From NCBI GenBank assembly GCA_015698045.1, contig BLAL01000259.1, positions 434,001 through 498,000 of the forward strand: 64,000 nt of DNA, written 5' to 3'. The stretch's first letter is position 1. Every line of letters begins with the position of its first letter. Origin of the DNA: Rhizophagus clarus. Lineage: Eukaryota; Glomeromycota; Glomeromycetes; Glomerales; Glomeraceae. The position numbers and the translations under genes were made by a program. The notes beneath the pieces were generated by a model, which made no database searches, was not told where the DNA came from, and saw nothing but the letters and a program-made list of their open reading frames with translations. This document shows positions 1-11,985 of this stretch, piece by piece.

Positions 1-530
1 CTTTCCATATCATCTTTGTTTTCCCCTTCCCCATTTTGTTTTCGTATTCTCCCGTTTCCATTTTGTTTTCGTATTCCCCTATCTATTTCATTTTTGTTTA
101 CCTCCTTTTCATTTCGTTTCCTTTTCGTTTTCCTCTCTTTCATTTCATTTTGCATTTCCCTTTCTATTTTGTTTTCGTATTCTCCCTTTTCATTTCGTTT
201 TCGTATTCCCCTTTCCATTTCGTTTTCATTTTCCTACCTTTCCATTTCATTTCTTTTTCATTTAACATTTCCATTTCATTTTTCTTCTTGTTATTCCTTT
301 TCATTTTCATTTCGTTTTCTTTTCACATTTAACCTTCCTATTTCCATTTCGTTTCTTCCCATTTCGTTTCTTCCCATTTAACCCTTCCTTATTCTTTAAC
401 TCTTTCCATTTCTCTTTCCTTCTTTTCTGATTCGTCTAACCAATTCCTTTTCATTTTCCTTCTTTTACCCTTTTTCCTTATTGTTTTCGTTCCCTTTCAT
501 TTTTATTTTGATTTTTCTCGTATTTTTTGT
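1..530. repeat. Degenerate pyrimidine-rich minisatellite
   Basis: The plus strand is almost purely C/T, built from diverged copies of a unit of roughly 20-25 bases of the type CCTTTCCATTTCGTTTTCGTA with variable spacing. The long open frames here (16-381, 36-332) are a by-product of the lack of purines and have no protein-like composition, so I do not call them genes. The tract fades into ordinary AT-rich DNA by about 530-650. Confidence 0.75.
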
Positions 531-1039
531 TGTTTATATAATCTTTTCTCAAATCCTTTTGCCCACCATTGTTTTTTTCATCCACACATACCTTTTCAAC
601 CTTTTCAACTTCCTTTTCATCCTTCTTGATTTCTTCTTTATCTAATTAATTTAACATTGTAACTTGTAAGTTTAACCTTGCATTATAAATAAAAATGAAA
701 AGATTTTTAAAGTTCTTTAAAACTGATCAATAATATTTTGCAAAAAAAATAAATCTAATACAATCAATCACGTGATCCGTGTTTGAACACACCGTGTACA
801 AATAGAAATTTTCAAAAAAAAATGTCACTTAATAATAGAAAATCAAGTAATAAGATGATGTTACAAAACGTTAGATACTGATACTGTACAATATCTGATA
901 TTCTGCATGTTCTAATATAATTTATATTACAGAAATATTTGAAATCAAGAATTATTTTAATAAATATTAACAATAAATATTAATAGTAAATTGTGATAAT
1001 GACTATCTATTTAATTTCTTTCATTATTATTAATCAAAC

Positions 1040-1480
1040 CTTTTCAAGCACAACCATAAGGTCCAATATTCTTTTCATCAAGTACGATCTAATAATCACA
1101 AACATCAAGCTTAATCAATTCTTTAGGGTTAACTCTATTCTGAGAAACCACTTTATAAAGAACATCAGCATGACTAAATTCAGTAGCATATTCTTCAACT
1201 ATACCAATATCAGGAGCTGAGCTGAATAAATTCCTTTTCCATAAGCGAATCTTTTTCCTTTCTTAAGCAAATAACCATTATTCAACAATCGAATCAACAA
1301 AATCTTTCCTAGTACCATGTTAAAAACCTAGCTATTCATCAGATCTCTTATTAGTACCATACTTATCAACATTAAGCGTAATTATATTCCACCCAAAGTT
1401 CTTCTGTATAACTCTTTGCCGCGAGTGTAAAATTTCTTACTATCAAATAATTTTGAGAAAACATAATCATATTTATGATT
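1040..1480 (-). pseudogene. Decayed ADP-ribosyltransferase (PARP/ART-like) relic
   Basis: Read on the minus strand with frameshifts and stops removed by eye, this stretch gives a run of motifs in the right order: a GWNIITLNVDKYG block (about 1400-1360), HGTRKDFVDSIV (about 1319-1284), a YGKGIYSA block (about 1245-1216), an EEYATEF block, a QNRVNPKEL block (about 1143-1117) and a DEKNIGPYG block (about 1075-1055). The HGT and YG-x-GIY motifs are the NAD-binding hallmarks of PARP-like ADP-ribosyltransferases. At least three stops and several frame changes interrupt it, so it is a pseudogene. The small plus-strand open frame at 993-1220 is its shadow. The family assignment rests on motif order only and the ends are approximate. 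Confidence 0.5.
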
Positions 1481-2140
1481 ATAATTTATAAAATCTTTCT
1501 TGATAACATAGAAACAAAACCTCCATATGCACGAAATAAAACTTGTATAGTATTATATTTTTGATTATTGTAAGATGAAAGAGTTCTAATTGTTTATCAT
1601 AACCGAGCTCTTTTCGAATTTTATGTTTTAATTAAAGGACAGTTTCATGTGGACATACGAACATTGTATGACTCTCTCCAGCAAGAGGTTTGACAAAATA
1701 GTATTCGTCATAAAATAGTTTTACTTGATAAATTATTACTGTCAGAAGTATTCATAACAATAGGAATATAAAAATCACCAAGCATAAAATTTATTATTCA
1801 TTTTTGGTAAATGTTAAAATATATTCCGATATTCAGATAACGAGGAATAGGAAGAAAATTCTAACGAGCTGTGTTTACATGAAGCCTAATAAAGAGAAGA
1901 AATAATCCAAATATGATATATGGACTCCATATGACGTTCAATGGAAAAAAATGAGACTATTGTCGGAATCTAGTGATATAATAGATCATAGATATTTCTA
2001 GAAAAATTGGGTGTCATAATTAATTTTTCTGTATCATTTAGTAACATTATTATATTTTAAATGTCGCACATTTTATTATACTAATTATTATATTATTTTA
2101 TATTTTTGTCTATTACGTAAAAATTAATAATATCAAAATA
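1481..2140. other. Non-coding AT-rich stretch
   Basis: I see no convincing coding frame or RNA gene. The left part may be the further decayed upstream end of the ADP-ribosyltransferase-like relic. The right part holds the 3' flank of the carbonic anhydrase gene. Confidence 0.5.
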
Positions 2141-3032
2141 TTACAAGTTATTATTCACGAACCCTTTTCTAACTTGAACGTAGCGAGAATTAAAACCCAT
2201 AGTATCACGAAGTTTTAAATATTGATCTTTACCGATTGGCTGAACAGGATGAGCGACCCACCAAATAACGCCTTCTGTACATGGAGGCGTGGTAAGGCTT
2301 CCAAAATAGTTATATGTCTGCATAATGACCGTACGTTAATACGTCATGAAAGAAAATTATGAATGGACAATTCAATTTTGGTAATAAACTAATAAATCTC
2401 ACCGTGTTCATCAGATTAATATCTTCTAATACTGAAGAAAGTTCAATGAATTCGATCGATTTCTTTTCGTTTTTATTAGGAATCTATATTTTGGTAATAT
2501 TGAATTACAATATAAGACTTGATGATATTAACTAATCAGTGAAATATAATTCACTTACATTGGAAACAATTGGATCAAAAAATTTACTCTGTTGATCAGA
2601 AACATCATAAAAGACTCCGATAACAGAGAGCTTTCCTTCTTTATCAACAAAAACAAAATGAGCTTCAACATCGTGATAATTTCCATTAATACGATGTTCA
2701 GAAGGAGTATGAAAATGAAATTGTAATAGATTATATTCATTATCGCCAATTTTTAATTTAGCGTTCAAATTTTTTGAAATTTGAATACTATGACCCTTAT
2801 TTTCAATTTCAACATTATTAACATTATAAAATTCTACATTATCAGGTTTATTAAATTTTATAAATTCATCATAAGGAATATCAATCGGGGATTGATTTTC
2901 TCCCTTAATACACGTTTCATTGATATTACCCCAAAATGCTGGTCCTGTACTTCCGCTGTAACTATAATCAGCAGCAAAAATTGTTGATGCCTTAATAATA
3001 AGTAAAATAACGAGAATTAAATATGATTTCAT
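2141..3032 (-). CDS. Secreted alpha-carbonic anhydrase, three exons
   Basis: Zinc enzyme that interconverts CO2 and bicarbonate, here probably secreted. Exons on the minus strand are 3032-2559, 2483-2403 and 2317-2141, all phase 0, with GTAAGT and GTGAGA donors, giving about 243 residues, near the usual size of the catalytic domain. Residues 1-20 form a hydrophobic signal peptide ending STIFA. The three zinc-binding histidines are visible: H106 and H108 in QFHFHTPSEH and H125 in VEAHFVF. The substrate-site motif SLTTPPCTEGV begins at about residue 192 and includes the conserved Thr195. Cys41 and Cys198 sit where extracellular alpha-class enzymes form their disulfide. The protein ends shortly after the core fold, with no GPI-like hydrophobic tail. 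Family assignment is secure; periplasmic or apoplastic location is inferred from the signal peptide. Confidence 0.93.
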
Positions 3033-5930
3033 CGTAAAGTAATTTAAAAAGAAAAAAAGTTTCTATTTTTTGATATGAGCTTGTTATGCTTGTTATGAGG
3101 CTAGTCTCATAGTCTCATTTATATTGTTAGACGAAATTTCCGTGCCACCGGACTTTCCTAATTTGACTTATCATGCGTGATTTAGCTTCGATTGATTAAG
3201 TTCTTTTCGTCCTTTTGAACTTTTAAATTCATTCAGTTAAATATATCTATATTTGTAAAGTATCTAGAAGTACACCACCTTTTTTAATTACATTTATTTT
3301 AAGCGTAAAGCTCTTCATCGATTTGTATTTTTAAAATTAATTGATGAGAAAATGGCTATGTGACCGGCCGAGCCCCTTTTGATTATAAATTATGTACGTA
3401 TAACGTTTCACTTAGATCGATTAAACTCCAATCGTTAACTTAGATTTAACAGAAATCCCTGATACTAAAATCATAATCGTATTTAATCGAGCGTGAAATT
3501 CAACAAGATAATTTGAACAGAGTAAATTACATAGGTCAATTAAAGGTTTAAATCTACATATTTGGTGCCAATTTTCGGGAAGAATAAGACTTTGAGTGTT
3601 GGACTCGAGTGATTCTTCACAAAAGTTCGCTAAATTTAAATTATTGGGTCCTTTAACAAATTTAAACTTTTTAAACCAAGTTTTTGGTTATATTGTAAAT
3701 TAATTTTATAACTTTTAATGTTTAAAAATGCGTACTATGTAATGTGAATATATAATTACAAAAATCTATTTAATTCATTGAAGAAAATTTTATTTAAGTT
3801 CAATTATATATAGAAATTTTAGGCCTCATATATAAAAAATATAGAAATTCTATGAAAGGTTGGGCTAGTCAGTCAATTACTGTATAGCACGAGTGCACGA
3901 CTATAGTACCCTCTTTTTCTGAAAAATTAATAACTACGTATGTATTTTCTTATTCAAGATAAATTCGTGATTTGTATTTCAATATCATGAAGTGTCAGGA
4001 TTGTTTTTTATTGTTATCGAGATTATTAAGAATTTAAGATATCGAGTCAATGTACTATCGGGATTGAGAGTTTCGTGATTTTCTTAACGGATCCCTCTAA
4101 TTTTACTCGTGTGAAAGATACATGTAAATGATTTTTCGAATATTATACAAGTTTTAGTTTATAGTAAAATGTTTCGTACATCCTGGGTACTGACGATAAG
4201 TAAAAGCAAAACTATACCAGTTTTTTAACTCTTAGCTTAAATTTTATTTTTATCAAATATTTATATAAATTCATATAAAATATATAGTTACATATTTTTT
4301 TTAAATATCCTTCACAATTATTTTTGGAATCATTATATTATGCCTATAAGGTTATGAAACATTATACATATCAACTAACTGATTTTCTAATATTTTACAT
4401 TTAAAATTTTCATCCATATATCGAGATCTGGTTTATTTACTATCCATATTAAATGTAACAAATAGCTTCGTAACTTTGTTTATAAAGTCGTATTAATGAT
4501 TTTCATATATATATACAAAGCTACATATTTAATTTGACAAACGGATATATAAATCAAGTAAAATTAAAAAAAAAACAAGTAAAATACATTTTGAGAAATA
4601 AAGTCAAGAAAATCACTTAGATGGATTAAAAAAGTAAAGCAAAGAGTAATGCAACGAAGAGAATCCCATTTTAGGACATAAAGTATGTTTATATTTTTCG
4701 CTATACTCTATATAGTTTAGTTGACTGACCACCTATAACCTCCAATGTTATATCATATAGTTGATGAAAATCTATACACTATAGCTTTTTGTCTATACAT
4801 TATATACAGTATAGTTGAAAATTAACTATATTCAGAGTATAGTAAATTTAGTACACATGATCTTATGATGCTACCATTTCAATAAAAAAATTCTTTTAAA
4901 AATTTTTCAAACTACCTTTATTATCTATTTACAGTAAGAACAAAAATTTCGATATTAAAGAGAAAAAGTGATAAATTATCAAAATTTAAAATATCAAAAA
5001 TAATCAATATAATATAACAAATACAACTCGAGTAATTTATTATCTATATAAATAGAAAAAATAAAAATATTAACATTAGAAATTTCGATTAACTTCCCAA
5101 TTTTGCCATTGATAATCTATTGAGTGCATGAGTGTGCATCTCTATTCCCTACAAAGGAAAGAAAAACATTTCTTTAAGTAAATCCTAACCAAAACATTAT
5201 TTTTCCACTGGCTCAAAAAGAATAACCTTTATTTGTTTTAAAAAAAAAAAAAAAAATGATTAAAAGAAGATTTTTGTTTAAATAACTGATAAAAATATTA
5301 AATCAATACTCGATAATGAAATGTTTGAATTTTTGTTACGCTGTAAAGCTACTCACTCTTCTTAGAAGAATAACTTAACTGGGTTCGTTTATGGTTAAAA
5401 ATAAATCTTTATTTATAAAATTCCTAAAAATAAAATAAAATCTTTTCTAAAATAAGTTAGCCCCATTTGTATTACTTCTAAAAATAGTCCCTATTTGTCT
5501 AGTAGTCCTTATTTAGTGATTCCCATTAATATATTTTACTTAAAATGCGTTTTCCATAACTCTGAGTTCCCCTTCCAATTAAGTCATTTTCATCTAATTT
5601 TAAGGCGAAATATAAATCTTCCGCAGTATTACTACGCCTCAGTGTTATAATGTTTGTCTTCCACAGTTTTACTGTGTCTCAATATCCCTAAAAGAACATC
5701 GTCATTATAGTTTAACCTCAATTTCATTATTCTATTCATTACCCTACACTTTACTATTAAATTAATTAATGATATCCCTTGACCTTACAAGATACAACGC
5801 CACAAAAATTTGTCAAAGATCGGCAGACCACCCTAATAGTCATATGAATTTTGTGAAACGCTCCACTGCGTATATGAACAAAAAAAAATTCAACTATTAT
5901 TGAATTGAAGCTTTTCATAATAATAAGAAA
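3033..5930. other. Long gene-poor interval
   Basis: No gene is supported. The stretch next to 3033 is the carbonic anhydrase promoter region. An imperfect inverted repeat lies at 4702-4842 (separate entry), and two diverged direct copies of a 27-base unit beginning TCTTCC lie at 5617-5643 and 5657-5683. The remainder is AT-rich with homopolymer runs. Confidence 0.5.
4702..4842. repeat. Imperfect inverted repeat, possible small MITE
   Basis: The left arm TATACTCTATATAGTTTA (from 4702) pairs with TTAACTATATTCAGAGTATA (about 4822-4841), allowing a two-base gap and one mismatch. The interior also holds repeated CTATA/TATAG words. A TA target duplication would suit a Tc1/mariner-type MITE, but in such AT-rich DNA chance pairing cannot be excluded. 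Confidence 0.3.
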
Positions 5931-8900
5931 ATGACAAGCAGTTCAAATATAAATACGGATAAATGGATTATTTGGATTGAGAATGGAATTGCTGAAAATT
6001 ATATTAATTACCATAATTATAATGAATTTAAGAATATTCAACGTATTGGTTTTGGAGCATTTGGTAATGTTTATCGTGCTACTTGGGAGAGTTCGGACAC
6101 CGTTGTTGCATTAAAGTCTTTTGAAATTGACAATTGTATTATGAAAGAAATTGTTAATGAGGTAGGAAATTATATCTAAGTGATATTATTAATCATTAAC
6201 AACATGTTTTATTATAAATAATTAAGAATACTATATCTTTATTTCAGATAAAATTATTGCACGAGGTTAATTTTCATAAAAATATCATTCAATTTTTTGG
6301 TATCACTAAAAGACAAAGTAAGAAATTTATTTAAAATGATTTTTTTTTAAAGAATAAATTATTATTATTTTTAATAAATTAATTTACTCATTTTATACAG
6401 GTAATTTAGATAATGAAAATTATATAGATTCAAATTTTCTACTTGTTCTTGAATATGCGGATAGTGGTACATTGAGTAATTATTTGAAAGATAATTTCCA
6501 TAAATTGGATTGGAATATTAAACTAAAATTTGCTATACAAATTGCTGATGCAGTCTCATGCATGCATAGGAAAAATATTATTCATCGCGATCTGGTAAAT
6601 ACAGATTTTATTTATTCATTTATTTATTTGATTATTTTATGCTTGAATAAGTTATATTAATTGAACCTGTTCCTATTTATCATAAAATAGCATTCAGATA
6701 ATATCTTGGTTCATCAGAATATGATCAAATTAGCAGACTTTGGACTTTCACGTAGACTAGTTGAAGTAACAAATACTCAAAAAAACATTCTTGGAATAAC
6801 CTCTTATATTGATCCACAACTTTTCAAAAAAAAAATAATTAATTATAATTATAAGAAATCAGATGTTTATAGCGTCGGCGTACTTTTATGGGAGATATCA
6901 TCTGGAAGAAAACCATTTGAATCTTATAATGATGATTTTCGAAGGATAGCGTTAATGTTGGAAATTTCAAATGGAAAGAGAGAAATTCCGGTTTCTGACA
7001 CACCATTTGACTATATTAATATTTATACAAGTATGGTTATTCATTGTATTATTTGACTTATTTATATAATAAAAGAAATATTTTAATATAAAACTTCATT
7101 TTGAATTTTTTTTAGAATGCTGGAAAGATAATCCAGATGATAGACCAGATATGGAGCAAGTATTCTCTGAATTAAAATTAATTAATTCGATTATAATAGA
7201 TGATGATAAAATGGGACTTAATGAAGAATTAATTAATTTAAACAGTAATGACGTTATTATTAATATTATAAATGAAATATTATTAGTCCATGATAATTTT
7301 GTTCAAAAAGGAATAGACAAAAATGATTATGTTCAATTAACTGAACGGTATATAGTATCAAAAAACCAAAATGAAAAAGAAATATTCAGTTATTTGTTAG
7401 ATAATAAGAATATACCGCAAAACGTTTTTCTTTTAGCAATTTTTTTTCATTATGGGATTGGAATCAATAAGAATGAAATCGAAGCATTTAAATTATATGA
7501 AGAAGCGGTTCAAAAAGGATATAGTAACTCAATAAATTGTCTTGGATATTGCTATTGCTATGGAATAGGAACCGAAAAAAATGAAATCAAAGCATTTGAA
7601 TTATATAAGGAAGCAGCTGAAAAAGGAAATATCAATGCACTAAATGATCTTGGAAATTGTTATCATTATGGAACAGGAACTGAAAAAAATGAAGTTAAAG
7701 CATTTAAATTATACAAGGAAGCAGCTGGAAAAGATCATATTGTAGCAATATATAATCTTGGATGTTGTTATGAAGTTGGGATAGGAACTGAAGAAAATGA
7801 AAATAAAGCTTTTGAATTATACAAGGAAGCGGCTGAAAAAGGAAATATCAATTCAATATTTTATCTAGGATATTGTTATCAATATGGACTACTAGGGACT
7901 GATAAAAATGAGAAGAAAGCATTTGAATTATATTACAAAGCAGCTGAAAAAGGAAATATTACTGCAATATATAATCTTGGATATTGTTATCAAAATGGAA
8001 TAGGAACTGAAAAAAATGAAAAGAAAGCATTTGAATTATATAAAGAAGCAGTTGAAAAAGGTCATATTGATGCTATAAATAATCTTGGGGAATGCTATTA
8101 TTATGGAATAGGAACTGAAGAAAAAGACAACAAAGCTTTTGAATTATATAACAAAGCGGCTGAAAAAGGAAATACTGATGCAATGAATAATCTTGGATAT
8201 TGTTATCGAAATGGAATAGGAACTGAAAAAAATGAAAATAGAGCATTTGAATTGTATAAGAAAGCAGCTGAAAAAGGAGATATTGATGCAATATATAATC
8301 TTGTGAAATGTTATCAAAATGGAATAGGAACTGAAAAAAATGAAAATAGAGCATTTGAATTATACAAAAAAGCAGCTGAAAAAGGAAATATTGCTGCATT
8401 AAATGATCTTGGATATCGTTATCAATATGGAATTGGGGTTGAAAAAAATGAAATTAGAGCATTTGAATTTTATAAGAAAGCAGCTGAAAAAGGAGATATT
8501 GATGCAATATATAAACTTGTGAAATGTTATCAAAATGGAATTGGGGTTGAAAAAAATGAAATTAGAGCATTTGAATTGTATAAGAAAGCAGCTGAAAAAG
8601 GAGATATTGATGCAATATATAATCTTGGGAAATGTTATCAAAATGGAATTGGGACTGAAAAAAATGAAATTAGGGCATTTGAATTGTATAAGAAAGCAGC
8701 TGAAAAAGGAAATATTGAAGCAACAAATAATCTTGGAGAATGTTATCAAAATGGAATTGGGACTGAAAAAAATGAAGATTTAGCATTTGAATTATATAAC
8801 AAAGCGGCTGAAAAAGGAAATACTGAAGCAACAAATAATCTTGGATATTGTTATCAAAATGGAATAGGAACTGAAAAAGACGAAATTAAAGCATTTGAAT

Positions 8901-9145
8901 TATATAAAGAGGCAGCCGAAGAAGGTCATATCAATTCAATATTTTGTCTAGGATATTGTTATCAATATGGACTAGGGACTGATAAAAATGAAACTAAAGC
9001 ATTTGAATTATATAAAGAGGCAGCCGAAGAAGGTCATATCAATTCAATATTTTGTCTAGGATATTGTTATCAATATGGACTAGGGACTGATAAAAATGAA
9101 ACTAAAGCATTTGAATTATATAAAGAATATGAAGGCAGGCTATAG
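5931..9145 (+). CDS. Protein kinase with 16 C-terminal Sel1 repeats
   Basis: Exons are 5931-6161, 6248-6317, 6401-6594, 6691-7030 and 7116-9145. Phase is kept throughout, giving about 954 residues. Residues 33-300 are a TKL-like kinase domain: glycine loop GFGAFG (about 40-45), beta-3 lysine K62 in VVALK, catalytic loop HRDLHSDN (about 162), DFG at about 181, and SYIDPQ in place of APE. All key catalytic residues are present, so it should be an active kinase. Residues from about 375 to the end are 16 Sel1 repeats of 36 residues (one of 37), consensus near [26 protein letters not shown]. Sel1 repeats form a helical solenoid used for protein binding. Kinase-Sel1 fusions are strongly expanded in Rhizophagus. 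Substrate and partners are unknown. The ATG at 5931 is the first Met in frame and starts about 35 residues before the glycine loop. Confidence 0.93.
7445..9134 (+). repeat. 108-bp tandem repeat array encoding Sel1 units
   Basis: The Sel1-coding part of the kinase gene is a tandem array with a 108-bp period. The last two full units (8923-9030 and 9031-9138) appear identical base for base, while the first ones are much more diverged. This pattern fits recent unequal crossing-over at the 3' end of the array. Confidence 0.85.
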
Positions 9146-10401
9146 GATTTATTATTGTACTAGGATCGATTTACTAATGGTAAATAATTTATTTTGCTAA
9201 TAATTGAATTAGCTCTGATTTAACAAATATAAATAATGATTTATTTGTCGTCTCATTTATAGCAAATTGAATAATTTGTAACACTATAAAAACATTAATG
9301 CTTAATTACTAACTGGCATTTCTTTTCTAGACTTTTGAGTAAATAATCGTTTATATTGTTATTCCAAAGTTTCTAGAGCGGATATTAAACTGAAGATTCT
9401 AAATTAATCATAAATTTATTTTGTTGAACTATCAAACAAATTTCTTAAATATTCTTTTATGTTAAAATTTGATAGCCTTAAATAATTTAAGATGAATATG
9501 TCTACGCCATTAAACACATTTACTTGGTTATATGATGCCACTAGATTGAATAATTATCAGTTAATTTATATATCATAATATTTAATAATCTGATCTCGTG
9601 AATGGATAAACGTTGCATTGTTGCAACAATAAATATCATTAAAGTCTTATATGGTCTAATTTTGAAGTATTCTCCTCGATTGTAATTAATTAATCAAAAT
9701 AGTTTAGGGAAATAAAGAATTTATAAAATTTACATTACTACTGGACAATGTGTTTATACTGTTTATTTGTATCATATAAACCAGCTATTGAAGTTATAAG
9801 AATTTCCAATATTCTACATCATTTTTTATCTGGAATATGCTCGATTAATGGATTGAGTCTAAACTGTAAAGATGTTCGAAATAAATAAGTATACTGCTTT
9901 ATAATAATAATTTTTTTTTGATCAATGAGTATTTACAATATAATAGTTTATTATTCTTCTTTATATTACTAAATATGTTATAACACAACCCCTTTAAAAA
10001 AGTCAACACCATTTTTGACTATCTAGTAATCATATAAAAATTGATGGAAAGTTTATAGTACAGTATAAATGTTATATTAGTTAGAAATAAGATATTGAGA
10101 ATTTTATAAGCTTTGACCTAGTAAATATTTTTATTATAATTTTTTTTTTTTAAAAAAAAAAAAAATAATAAATTGATTTACAGTAAGATAAAATTATCTT
10201 ATTAGTTATCTATTTTTTGATTTGAATATACTTTAACCTATTAAGTAATAGAAATTAATACAGTCAATACATAAAAATTACGTTTAACAATTTATGGAAA
10301 ACTTCATACCTCATTTATAAATTCTTCAATCGTATATTGTGAATTATGTACGCATTTTAGAGCAACTTTTGTGTTTTTAAAGTATATTAATTCATTAAAA
10401 T
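9146..10401. other. Intergenic, no gene seen
   Basis: AT-rich DNA between the intact kinase-Sel1 gene and its decayed relative. It contains long T and A runs around 10140-10165. No coding frame, RNA gene or convincing repeat is seen. Confidence 0.5.
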
Positions 10402-11450
10402 ATGATTAAATAAGCAGATTTAGGATTTCACGTGAATTGGCTGAGGTTAACCCATCTAATACTTCCTTATACCGATCCACAATGTTTAAGAACGAACAGA
10501 AAATAAATCGAGCTGCGCGGAAAGGTTGTTCATGTCATCAGAAAAGCAAATAAAAAATCAGACGTACTGTACATAGTGTTGTGTATTCCTATGAGAGATA
10601 TCATTGAACGAAAACTATTTGAATCTTACAACGATGATTTTCAAAGAATAACACTAATGATTGAAATTTCAAGTGGAAAAAGATTCTTGATACACCGATT
10701 AAGTATGAGTCACTCTTTTTTATATAATATAAATTATGTTTTTAATTTATTAATACAAGTACTAAATACATTATTTAGAAAGTTGCTTGAAAGAGAATCT
10801 GGACGACAGACAAACTGATGAAAATTCAACAAGTAGTGATTTATGTGATAATGAAATTATTATCAATAAAATTATTATTATTAATAAAAAATACTGCAGG
10901 AATTGTTGATGAATAGAAGTGTATTCAATTAATTAAACAACATATAGTGCCAAAAAATAAAAATGAAAATGAAATATTTAATTATTTATTGAATAATAAA
11001 GATAAACCACAAGCAATACATCTATCTTTTGACGATTTTTATAATTATGGAATTGAAACAAAAATCAATGAGACTAATGCTTTTGATTTATGTAAAAAAT
11101 CTGCTGAAAAAGGACACATCGATTCTATGTATATGCTTGGAAAATACTATTATTATGGAATTAGAACTGGAAAAAACGAAATTAAGGCATTTAAATTATA
11201 TGAAAAAGCTGCTAAGAAAGGTCACATTTACTCCATATATCAACTTGGAAAATGTTATTATTATGGAATAGGAACCGAAAAAGATGAAATTAAAGCATTT
11301 AAATCATACAAAGAAACGGCTGAGAAGGGTCATGTTGAAGCAATGTATAATCTTGGAATATGTTATGAACATGGAGTAGGAACCGAAGAAGATAAAATTG
11401 AAGCGGCTAAATTATATGGAAAATATGAAGATAAATTTCTATTTGATTAA
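10402..11450 (+). pseudogene. Decayed kinase-Sel1 paralogue
   Basis: A remnant of a gene like the one at 5931-9145. At 10402 a kinase segment resembling IKLADFGLSREL appears with an in-frame stop before the alanine. At 10605-10690 a block reading KLFESYNDDFQRI and EISSGKR closely matches the same region of the intact gene (about 6910-6980). The N-lobe and catalytic loop are missing. A degenerate intron-like stretch leads to a broken C-lobe end. Then 10947-11450 stays open for 167 codons and encodes about four Sel1 repeats ending with a YGKYEDKF tail like that of the intact gene. It might still be transcribed as a short Sel1 protein, but it looks like a dead copy. Confidence 0.75.
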
Positions 11451-11985
11451 ATTTTTATTGATATATATATATATATAGGTTTAATTATAGGTAACAAAGC
11501 TCTTGAGTTTTTAGCTATAGATTAAACAACATAGCTATCCTTTATGTAATAAAATAAAATTGTATTATCATCATCATATCTTTAAAATCGTTCACTGTCA
11601 CGTTTAGAGTACCCTGTATAAATAATTTTCAATTGTGTACCATTTATGCGTGTAACATACATACGATCTAGAGGAAAAATAGAATAAAAGAAAAGCCAAA
11701 AAATGAAAATTAAAAAAAAAAAAGATAAAAAAAAAAATAGAGCTGAGAAGGGGGTCTGTGGGGGCTCGATCTCCCCAGAAAAAATTTTACTATTTATTGT
11801 ATATATGCAGCATATCGAAACCTTTTATGTTTTGCCAATTTAATATTTAATTAATAAAAGTATAATTAAGCTTTTTCGATACTTAATATGTAATATAAGT
11901 TTAAAGTTTAATAAAGAAATAAAAAGTAAAAAATGATCCTACGTGTTAATACTGTAAATTATTTTCTTAAACATATCGATAAATA
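11451..11985. other. Intergenic; possible 5' flank of Helitron
   Basis: AT-rich DNA with a short GC-richer patch near 11745-11780. The Helitron's 5' TC end should lie in or just beyond this interval, but I cannot identify it without a related full-length copy. Confidence 0.35.

Noticed and set aside
16-381. Long open frames rich in Phe/Ser in the first 400 bases
   Set aside because: They arise from the C/T-only repeat; composition is not protein-like and two frames are open at once.
8073-8783. Minus-strand and alternate-frame open frames over the Sel1 region
   Set aside because: Shadows of the 108-bp tandem repeat encoding Sel1 units on the plus strand.
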